Origin: JACKJA01 sp050297015
GTDB taxonomy: Bacteria; Pseudomonadota; Alphaproteobacteria; Micavibrionales; Micavibrionaceae
Length of the DNA: 20,618 nt
Reading direction: 5' to 3'
Assembly: GCA_050297015.1 (NCBI GenBank)
Contig: JBNKRZ010000016.1
Coordinates: forward strand, 1 to 20,618
A program made the position numbers and the translations under genes. Shown here in pieces: positions 15,636-20,618 of the stretch (positions within the stretch are counted from its first letter, which is position 1; each line of letters begins with the position of its first letter). The notes under the pieces were generated by a model, which worked only from the letters and a program-made list of their open reading frames with translations, was not told where the DNA came from and searched no databases.

Positions 15636-16190
15636 ATGTTTATACAGACAGAAACAACACCAAACCCCGATGTGATTAAATTTTTGCCCGGTCAGGCGGT
15701 GATGAGCGATGGAAAAACGGCGGCTTTTCGTAGTGTCGATAAAGCCGCTTTCTCGCCGCTGGCACGGGCCTTGTTTGCGCTGGACGGTGTGGCAGGGGTT
15801 TTTCTGGGCGCTGATTTTATTTCCGTGACGCGCGGCGGGCGGGGCAAATGGGACGAGCTTAAACCCCAGATTATGGCTGTCCTGATGGAGTTTTTAACGA
15901 CGGGCCGTCCTGTAATTGAAGAGGGGAAAGAGGCTCCGGTTGTGGCCGAAGAGGACAGTGCCATCGTTGTGCAGATTAAAGAAATTCTCGAAACCCGCAT
16001 TCGTCCGGCTGTAGCGCGGGATGGCGGAGATATCGTTTTTGAAAGCTTCCAAAATGGCATTGTGTTTCTGCAAATGCAGGGGGCGTGTGCGGGCTGTCCG
16101 GCGGCGCACATGACTCTGAAAATGGGGGTGGAACGGGTGCTGCGGCAGCTTATCCCCGAAGTGCAGGAAGTGCGCGCCGTTAACGAATAA
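15636..16190 (+). CDS. nfu: Nfu-type iron-sulfur cluster scaffold/carrier protein
   Basis: A 184-residue Fe-S carrier. Residues 1-88 are the Nfu N-terminal domain (MFIQTETTPNPDVIKFLPG start, typical of alphaproteobacterial and mitochondrial Nfu1), and residues about 110-180 are the NifU C-terminal domain with the cluster-binding Cys 151 and Cys 154 in GACAGCPAAHMTLKMGVE. It delivers 4Fe-4S clusters to target enzymes, possibly including lipoyl synthase and respiratory-chain proteins by analogy with mitochondrial NFU1. A good Shine-Dalgarno (AGGGAAG) precedes the ATG. The stop overlaps the end of the convergent deacetylase gene by 11 bp. Confidence 0.96.
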   Translation: MFIQTETTPNPDVIKFLPGQAVMSDGKTAAFRSVDKAAFSPLARALFALDGVAGVFLGADFISVTRGGRGKWDELKPQIMAVLMEFLTTGRPVIEEGKEAPVVAEEDSAIVVQIKEILETRIRPAVARDGGDIVFESFQNGIVFLQMQGACAGCPAAHMTLKMGVERVLRQLIPEVQEVRAVNE

Positions 16191-17289
16191 TATCCTGCGG
16201 CAGGCTCAAAAGTAGCCCTAGCCAGCGCCAACGAGGCGTTTCGTTTTCTTCGTCCGGGTCCGGCGCCGGGCCGGGCATGGTACAGTTAATCCGTATACGT
16301 GAATCTTCGAACGGTTTTTCAATCCGTAATTCAACACGGTTGCGGCCTGCGAAAACGATTTCTGGCGGCTCTTGTCCGGAAACAAAACATGACATTTTAT
16401 CCAGAGTTTCCGCCAGCGCAGGGCTTAGCGTAAAGCCGATAGCGGGATTGTTGCTGGAAAGATAAGGGTCTTTCGGTGTGATGTCTTGTGCGGGTAGGGG
16501 CAGGGCATGAGCCGTCAGGCGAAAGCGTTCCAGCCCGGCATAGTGCTCGGTCATGGAAAAACGCGGCAGAGCCAGACAATCCGCGCCGCTATAGGCCAGT
16601 CCCGATTGTTGTCCGAAAGCGGCTTTGAAGCCTTGTTCTTTGATAATGGTCTTGTATGTGGCGCTGTATTCTCCAAAGGGGTAGGCGAAAAATTCTGGTT
16701 CCTCCTCCAAAACATCCCGGTAGCGCGTGCGCGCCTTGTTGATCTGACGGCGAATTTCGGATTCACTTTCGCCCATGAGGCGTTCATAGCGCGCGGGGTG
16801 CAGGCCGATGGTTACACGTTTGTTTCGCTTCAGACGTTTGAGCGTTTCCCAGTCGATAATGTCCGGTGTTTGTGAGTCCAGGTGGTCCGTCGGGATAAAT
16901 AAAGTAAAGGGGATATCATGTTCGAGAAGAAGCGGCACCGCGTGCATCATGATTGATTTATAAGCGCCGTTAAAGGTGAGCGCGACGGTGTGGGGCGGTA
17001 AGGGAGATCCACTTTTGAGCGCGGCAATGATCTCCGGTAAGGGCGCAATGTGGTAAGGGCCGGAAAGCAGCTCGCGAATTTGCGCTTCGAACTGTGCCGT
17101 GCGGATGCTGGTATCGGGGTTTTGATCTTCGCCGACCCGTTGGTAAGAAAAGATTACGGCGCTGCTGCGGTCTTGAGGAATGCTTTTTCCGCTTTGCGCG
17201 TGGGCTGTATTGAGAAGGCTGACAAGAATGAGCGCCGCTGTTAAAAGGTAGCATGAATGAAAATGTTTTATGTTGTTTGCGCGCACCAT
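16180..17289 (-). CDS. Polysaccharide-deacetylase-fold secreted protein, probably not catalytic
   Basis: From the ATG at 17287-17289 the protein is 369 residues with a clear signal peptide (hydrophobic core LLTAALILVSLL, cleavage after AHA), so it is exported; a TTG ten codons upstream is less likely. The fold follows the NodB/carbohydrate esterase 4 layout: strand 1 VALTFNGAYKS at 103-112, IGLHPARYERL at 161-171, and FAYPFGEYS at 201-209. In active enzymes the first motif is TFDDG; here it is TFNGA, so the catalytic-base and metal-ligand Asp are both absent. The H-S/T-x-x-H metal motif has His 164 but Tyr at 168. A C-terminal extension of about 120 residues includes two Cys and a hydrophobic end. 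A binding rather than hydrolytic role is inferred. Confidence 0.87.
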   Translation of the reverse strand: MVRANNIKHFHSCYLLTAALILVSLLNTAHAQSGKSIPQDRSSAVIFSYQRVGEDQNPDTSIRTAQFEAQIRELLSGPYHIAPLPEIIAALKSGSPLPPHTVALTFNGAYKSIMMHAVPLLLEHDIPFTLFIPTDHLDSQTPDIIDWETLKRLKRNKRVTIGLHPARYERLMGESESEIRRQINKARTRYRDVLEEEPEFFAYPFGEYSATYKTIIKEQGFKAAFGQQSGLAYSGADCLALPRFSMTEHYAGLERFRLTAHALPLPAQDITPKDPYLSSNNPAIGFTLSPALAETLDKMSCFVSGQEPPEIVFAGRNRVELRIEKPFEDSRIRINCTMPGPAPDPDEENETPRWRWLGLLLSLPQDIIR

Positions 17290-17360
17290 GATGAGCCGAA
17301 TATAATCATTCCTCTTCAAAAGACCAGTGCAATCGTGCTATGGGAATGGAAAAAATACAT

Positions 17361-17464
17361 TATAGTCGTTTCAGTTAAGAATTACACAGGTCTGCAAATG
17401 AAGCCGTTTTCTCAAAAAGCCGGTCACTTTCGACTCTGTGTAATTCTTAACTGAAACGACTATA
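17361..17464. mobile_element. Perfect 29-bp inverted-repeat element (MITE-like) upstream of tsaB (element 3)
   Basis: 17361-17389 and 17436-17464 are exact reverse complements over 29 bp, starting TATAGTCG and ending CGACTATA, with a 46-bp spacer that codes for nothing obvious. Short length, perfect ends and TA at the borders are what a MITE of Tc1/mariner (IS630-like) type would look like. No transposase is present. The right end is 25 bp before the tsaB start, so the tsaB leader could carry the hairpin. Confidence 0.8.
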
Positions 17465-17475
17465 TTACTATGCAA

Positions 17476-17492
17476 AGGGGCATTCTATTTTG
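17476..17492 (+). promoter_or_regulatory. Ribosome binding site supporting a TTG start for tsaB
   Basis: AAGGGG at 17475-17480 lies nine bases before the TTG at 17490. No in-frame ATG before residue 11 would keep the conserved N-terminal strand SKILALDT, so TTG is the likely initiator. A seven-codon frame (ATG 17470, MQRGILF) ends in TGA at 17491-17493, overlapping the TTG. Confidence 0.6.
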
Positions 17493-18203
17493 AGTAAAAT
17501 TCTGGCTCTGGATACGGCAATGCAAGGGTGCGGCGTGGCTTTCCTTGATACGGAGAAAGATACGCATGCAGCGGAATGTTCTCCTATGGCACGCGGTCAG
17601 GCTGAAGCATTGCTCCCGATGGCGCAAGGTGTCTTGGCGCAGGTTGGCATTTCGTTTTCCGCTCTTGATGCGATTGTGACAACGGTGGGGCCTGGGGCTT
17701 TTACGGGGCTGCGTATGGGGCTTTCGACGGCGCGGGCTTTGGGGCTGGCTTTGTCTTGCCCGGTGATTGGTGTGACAACGCTGGAGGTTTTGGCGGCCTC
17801 ATTTTTTGATAAAAATACTCTGAACGGCGCGGCATGTCTTTGTGTCGCGATAGAAACGAAACGCTCCGATTTCTATGTTCAATTTTTTGATTCCAAAGAG
17901 CAGCCTTTATCGGATCCTGCGGCGTTGGCGGCAGAGGATATGCGCGCTTTTATCTCTGATGTTGAGGGCGGCGTAATTTTGATTGGTGACGGGGCCGCGC
18001 GTTTTTTGTCTATGGTGGAGGATGCCACCGCCGTGACGTTTATAGAGGGTTATGATCTGCCCCATCCACTGGTTATGGCTCGTTTGGGCGGAGAGCGTTT
18101 ATCCGCTGCTGATGTGGAACAGTACAGACCGACCCCCCTATATTTGCGGGGCGCTGATGTCAGTCAACCCAAACGCAAGCAAAGAAAAATAAAAAGCGCT
18201 TAG
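17490..18203 (+). CDS. tsaB: tRNA threonylcarbamoyladenosine biosynthesis protein TsaB
   Basis: TsaB is the non-catalytic partner of TsaD in making the t6A modification at position 37 of ANN-decoding tRNAs. The 237-residue length is normal. The first strand is KILALDTA, followed by the family signature VGPGAFTGLRMGLSTARAL (about 66-84), a central CVAIETKRSDFYVQ strand, and a C-terminal RPTPLYLRGADV. It has a TTG start. In many alphaproteobacteria rimI follows tsaB, but here the next gene is mucR, 149 bp on. The last residues are Lys- and Arg-rich (PKRKQRKIKSA), an unusual basic tail. The upstream MITE-like hairpin may affect its expression. Confidence 0.95.
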   Translation: MSKILALDTAMQGCGVAFLDTEKDTHAAECSPMARGQAEALLPMAQGVLAQVGISFSALDAIVTTVGPGAFTGLRMGLSTARALGLALSCPVIGVTTLEVLAASFFDKNTLNGAACLCVAIETKRSDFYVQFFDSKEQPLSDPAALAAEDMRAFISDVEGGVILIGDGAARFLSMVEDATAVTFIEGYDLPHPLVMARLGGERLSAADVEQYRPTPLYLRGADVSQPKRKQRKIKSA

Positions 18204-18352
18204 CGGCGCGAATCTTTAGTGTGGCAATTTGTACGATTTGTTTTTTATTTTTTATCTTGTTAGTATATTTTTCATCGAATGAAAGTAAAAAATATAGTTA
18301 TTATTTCTTTTATTGATGGCAGTGTTATAAATGATTGATTTTAGAGGGATTT
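18204..18352 (+). promoter_or_regulatory. AT-rich leader/promoter region of mucR
   Basis: This 149-bp gap is strongly AT-rich, with T-runs and several TATA-like steps (for example TATAGT at 18293-18298, with TTTCAT about 17 bp upstream). I see no hairpin terminator for tsaB. MucR/Ros proteins are known to bind AT-rich promoters and to repress their own genes, so this is a likely autoregulatory site, but I cannot mark a precise operator. Confidence 0.4.
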
Positions 18353-18751
18353 ATGAACGATAAAAATCACGAAATATTGGCTCTGACGACGAATATTGTG
18401 GCAGCACATTTATCGAATGCGCAAATGGCGGCGGAGGAAATACCCTCTTTAATCCAGAGTGTTTATAAAAGTTTGTCTTCCCTGGGCGGCGAAAGTGCGC
18501 AGACAGGCAACCGTGCGCAGCCGGCGGTAAGTGTTAAACGTTCGGTTACACCGGATTATATCGTGTGTCTGGAAGATGGCAAAAAGCTGAAAATGCTTAA
18601 ACGGCACCTAAAAACAGCTTATGACATGACGCCGGAGGAATACCGGGAGCGCTGGAATTTGCCGGCGGATTACCCGATGGTGGCTCCGAACTATGCGAAA
18701 AAGCGCAGTGAACTAGCCAAGGATATTGGTTTGGGCACCAAGGGCAAGTAA
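18353..18751 (+). CDS. mucR: Ros/MucR-family transcriptional regulator
   Basis: A 132-residue DNA-binding protein. Residues 1-45 are the helical N-terminal oligomerisation region; residues about 64-128 contain the MucR domain (SVTPDYIVCLEDGKKLKMLK, then TPEEYRERWNLPADYPMVAP and NYAKKRSELAKDIGLG). MucR proteins are global repressors controlling surface polysaccharide, motility and cell-cycle genes. The Ros87 zinc site is C-x2-C...H-x4-H; here the matching positions are Cys 72, Asp 75, His 85 and Tyr 90, so the finger may be zinc-free, as reported for some homologues. The ATG at 18353 has GAGGGA three to four bases upstream; the longer TTG start at 18335 is unlikely. It converges with proC at an 18-bp gap. 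Confidence 0.95.
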   Translation: MNDKNHEILALTTNIVAAHLSNAQMAAEEIPSLIQSVYKSLSSLGGESAQTGNRAQPAVSVKRSVTPDYIVCLEDGKKLKMLKRHLKTAYDMTPEEYRERWNLPADYPMVAPNYAKKRSELAKDIGLGTKGK

Positions 18752-18769
18752 TCAGAGCGACTTAATATA

Positions 18770-19588
18770 TTATTGCGCGAGCGCGCGGCTGCGCGCCGCG
18801 GCCGCGGCCAAGGCTTCGTCGAAGATATTTTGCAGGCGGCCATCCCTTAAGACTTCAAGGGCTGCGGCTGTTGTACCGCCGGGGCTTGTTACATTTTCTC
18901 GTAAAATATTGACCGGAACGGCGCTTTCATGTGCAGCGAGGGCGGCGCTCCCGATAACGGTTTGGCGTGCTAAACGCATCGCCATTTCGGGCGCCAAGCC
19001 GGCTTTTTCTCCCGCTTCCGCCAGCGTTTCAATCAGCAAAAAGACATAGGCCGGACCGCTTCCCGAAAGGGCTGTCACCGGATCGAGTAAAGTTTCGTCT
19101 TCTATCCACTCAACCTCTCCTGTTACGGCAAGCAGGGCGTGGGCTTGCTCTTTCTGTACGGCGTTGACGGTAGCGCTGACAGTGGCGACACTCATGCCTT
19201 TTCCAATGGCGGCAGGTGTGTTGGGCATGGCACGCACAACAGGGTGCTCTTCGCCAAAATAGTTCTTGAAGCGCGCAAGTGTTTGTCCGGCGGCAATTGA
19301 GATAATGAGTGTGTCGGGGGCGATGTGCTCTTTGATCGAAAGGCAAACGGCTTCCATGATTTGCGGCTTAACGGCAAGGACGATGATGTCCGGTGTTATA
19401 TTTTGTGCCGCCATATCTTCGGCTTTTTGAAGGGCTGTTATTTCCGGGCGCGCGGCAAATTCCTCCGGCAGACCTTGTGGGTCGAGGACAAGAATGTGAC
19501 CGGTGATATTGCTGCCTAGCCAGCCGCGTAAGAGAGCTCTTCCCATTTTACCGCAGCCGATCAATGCTATATGCGGCCGGTTAGACAT
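18770..19588 (-). CDS. proC: Pyrroline-5-carboxylate reductase
   Basis: ProC reduces 1-pyrroline-5-carboxylate to proline with NADPH, the last step of proline biosynthesis. From the ATG at 19586-19588 it has 272 residues, close to the roughly 270 usual. The N-terminal Rossmann motif is IGCGKMGRALL (10-20), the AMPNTP loop is present, and the C-terminal domain carries SGSGPAYVFLLIETLAEA and the VTSPGGTTAAAL active-site signature. The C-terminus is Ala-rich. The ATG lies 5 bp after the ybjN-like stop; a longer frame to 19618 would overlap that gene by 25 bp and is not preferred. The ubiK-ybjN-proC order is a recurrent alphaproteobacterial arrangement. Confidence 0.96.
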   Translation of the reverse strand: MSNRPHIALIGCGKMGRALLRGWLGSNITGHILVLDPQGLPEEFAARPEITALQKAEDMAAQNITPDIIVLAVKPQIMEAVCLSIKEHIAPDTLIISIAAGQTLARFKNYFGEEHPVVRAMPNTPAAIGKGMSVATVSATVNAVQKEQAHALLAVTGEVEWIEDETLLDPVTALSGSGPAYVFLLIETLAEAGEKAGLAPEMAMRLARQTVIGSAALAAHESAVPVNILRENVTSPGGTTAAALEVLRDGRLQNIFDEALAAAAARSRALAQ

Positions 19589-19593
19589 GGCGC

Positions 19594-20097
19594 TCAGGCC
19601 CGTCCTTCGTTCTCGCAAAGGGCGAGTTCGAGAAGGTTTTCATCGAGGTAGAGAGAGTTAGCAAGTAAAAGGAATACCGTGTCGTAACGCTCGCATTCGT
19701 TTAGGGCGATTTCGATCAGGTCCTTGATGTGATCCGCGCCGGAGCTGTGCGTCGATCCGCGGAACAGACTCGTGTGACGGAAGCACGGTGTGTGTGTATC
19801 TTCCATGATATCGAAATGCCCTAGCCACAGACGTTCGTTGATGGCTTGCAACGCTTTGGCGGTCATAGGTTGCCGTTTGTCGGGAAGGGACATGTCGTAT
19901 TCGCAGAAAAACTGCATGGCGTTGTGGTCTTCTTGCCAGACGAAGGTCATGCGGTATTGGCATTGGCGTCCGGAAATTTGTACAAAAATTTCGTCTTCGT
20001 GCGCACGTGTGAAGGACCATTCCCGTCCGTGAAGCATATCTTCAAGGCCGTCCAGAGGATTGCTTACATCCTCGAATATTTCCATGCTTTCGCTCAT
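19594..20097 (-). CDS. YbjN-domain protein
   Basis: A 167-residue cytoplasmic protein matching the alphaproteobacterial YbjN group (PF10722-like): an acidic start with NPLDGLEDML, then beta strands ending ISGRQCQYRMTFVWQED, MQFFCEYDMSLP, and a helical C-terminus with INERLWLGHFD and FLLLANSLYLDENLLELAL. The fold is related to type III secretion chaperones. Its precise function is unknown; E. coli YbjN has been linked to motility and stress. The gene sits between ubiK and proC on the same strand, with 19 bp before it and 5 bp after, so the three are probably one operon. Confidence 0.87.
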   Translation of the reverse strand: MSESMEIFEDVSNPLDGLEDMLHGREWSFTRAHEDEIFVQISGRQCQYRMTFVWQEDHNAMQFFCEYDMSLPDKRQPMTAKALQAINERLWLGHFDIMEDTHTPCFRHTSLFRGSTHSSGADHIKDLIEIALNECERYDTVFLLLANSLYLDENLLELALCENEGRA

Positions 20098-20116
20098 GAG
20101 GTCGTACCGTTTTCGT

Positions 20117-20368
20117 TTATTTTTGTGCTGGCGTGTTTTCCAGGGCCGCCAGACGTTTTTCCATTTCTTCCTGTTGCGTGCGCAGTTTGGTTACCATCGC
20201 TTGCAAATCTTCGAAATCCGCACGGGGGACGAGGTCAAAATGCTGCGCGGTATTGTCAATGTGAGAGGAAATTTCTTCCTTCACTTGTTGGCGCAGGCCG
20301 CCAAACAGACTCATCATTCCTGACGCCATGGCCCCGAGGTCGTCCGTAATTTTTGTGCGTTCTTCCAT
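20117..20368 (-). CDS. ubiK: UbiK / BMFP-domain accessory factor
   Basis: An 83-residue protein with the BMFP layout (PF04380): an amphipathic N-terminal helix (DDLGAMASGMMSLFGGLRQQ, which can associate with membrane lipid), then a long coiled coil (DFEDLQAMVTKLRTQQEEME and on to the end) that trimerises. UbiK is an accessory factor needed for efficient aerobic ubiquinone synthesis, working with UbiJ and the Ubi complex in E. coli. The LVPRADFEDLQAMV stretch is typical. The start ATG 20366-20368 has no clear Shine-Dalgarno. It is the first gene of the ubiK-ybjN-proC set and is divergent from hldD, with 131 bp between their starts. Confidence 0.9.
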   Translation of the reverse strand: MEERTKITDDLGAMASGMMSLFGGLRQQVKEEISSHIDNTAQHFDLVPRADFEDLQAMVTKLRTQQEEMEKRLAALENTPAQK

Positions 20369-20403
20369 AGTTGGGAGTCAGTAGCAGGAGTCAGCCGGGC
20401 CTG

Positions 20404-20471
20404 CAAGAGACTCGATAAAAAGTTTTGTAGATATCCAAAGTTTTGCTAAAACATGCTTGTGAGTCTCTTTG
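20404..20471. promoter_or_regulatory. Intergenic repeats between ubiK and hldD
   Basis: The 131-bp divergent gap holds AAGAGACTC (20405-20413) and its reverse complement GAGTCTCTT (20461-20469). Between them lie two direct copies of AAAGTTTTG (20419-20427 and 20437-20445) and a small hairpin GTTTT-GCT-AAAAC (20440-20452). The arrangement could be an operator or a 5' leader structure; function is not shown. Confidence 0.4.
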
Positions 20472-20499
20472 TGTTTCATGATGGGGAAAGCGTTTTATT

Positions 20500-20618
20500 A
20501 TGATTATTGTTACGGGTGGTGCGGGGTTTGTCGGTTCCAATCTGGTTGCGGGGCTGGAGAAAAAAGGCCTGCGGGATATTGTTGTTTGCGATCTTCTCGG
20601 TGAGGAAGAAAAATGGAA
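20500..20618 (+). CDS. hldD: ADP-L-glycero-D-manno-heptose-6-epimerase (N-terminal part, cut by window edge)
   Basis: The first 39 residues of an extended short-chain dehydrogenase: MIIVTGGAGFVGSNLVAGLE has the NAD(P)-binding G-x-x-G-x-x-G motif, and DIVVCDLLGEEEKW matches the HldD (RfaD) pattern of a D-x-L-x-x-x-x-KW segment. HldD epimerises ADP-D-glycero-D-manno-heptose to the L-glycero form used in the LPS inner core, which implies a Gram-negative outer membrane. The start ATG at 20500 has GGGGAAAG nine bases upstream. The rest lies outside the window, so assignment rests on the N-terminus. Confidence 0.88.
   Translation, partial: MIIVTGGAGFVGSNLVAGLEKKGLRDIVVCDLLGEEEKW

Overview
The window looks like chromosomal DNA of a Gram-negative alphaproteobacterium. 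The evidence is a Ros/MucR-type regulator, a TSUP exporter followed by a TIGR02186-type membrane protein, a ubiK-ybjN-proC run, an Nfu scaffold protein with an N-terminal Nfu domain, ubiquinone genes, and the start of an LPS heptose epimerase (hldD). A Micavibrio- or Rhodospirillales-like lineage is a reasonable guess, but the sequence does not prove it. Most genes are housekeeping. I see no CRISPR array, no transposase and no rRNA.

Layout. 1-1086: two plus-strand genes I cannot name (the first is only a 3' end), then a TerB-like protein (1173-1661). 1671-2492, minus strand: a small lipoprotein, a palindromic repeat and tRNA-Ser(CGA). 2548-7780, minus strand: coaBC, dut, a HAD hydrolase and mutS, transcribed leftward (CoA synthesis, dUTP removal, mismatch repair). 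7866-9208, minus strand: ubiE, then a very acidic membrane-anchored protein that has its own promoter and terminator. 9332-16190, plus strand: a tail-anchored coiled-coil protein, murJ, trpS, a secreted protein, a TSUP transporter, TIGR02186, a universal stress protein and nfu. 16180-17289, minus strand: a polysaccharide-deacetylase-fold protein lacking key catalytic residues. 17361-18751, plus strand: a perfect 29-bp inverted repeat, tsaB and mucR. 18770-20368, minus strand: ubiK, ybjN and proC. From 20500, plus strand: the first 39 codons of hldD.

The most interesting non-coding signal is a set of three long snap-back elements (2257-2361, 5250-5371, 17361-17464). Each lies within about 25 bp of, or overlaps, a likely gene start. 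The first two share a core with a covarying inner hairpin, and the first and third share TATAGT/ACTATA ends. They look like non-autonomous mobile or palindromic repeats placed in 5' leaders. Other points of interest are two intrinsic-terminator-like hairpins whose T-run touches the next gene's start codon, a self-contained acidic-protein cassette in the place usually held by ubiB, a deacetylase-fold protein without its TFDDG motif, and a MucR protein with substituted zinc ligands. No stretch longer than 300 bases lacks a gene. I do not find convincing evidence of a wholly new multi-gene system.
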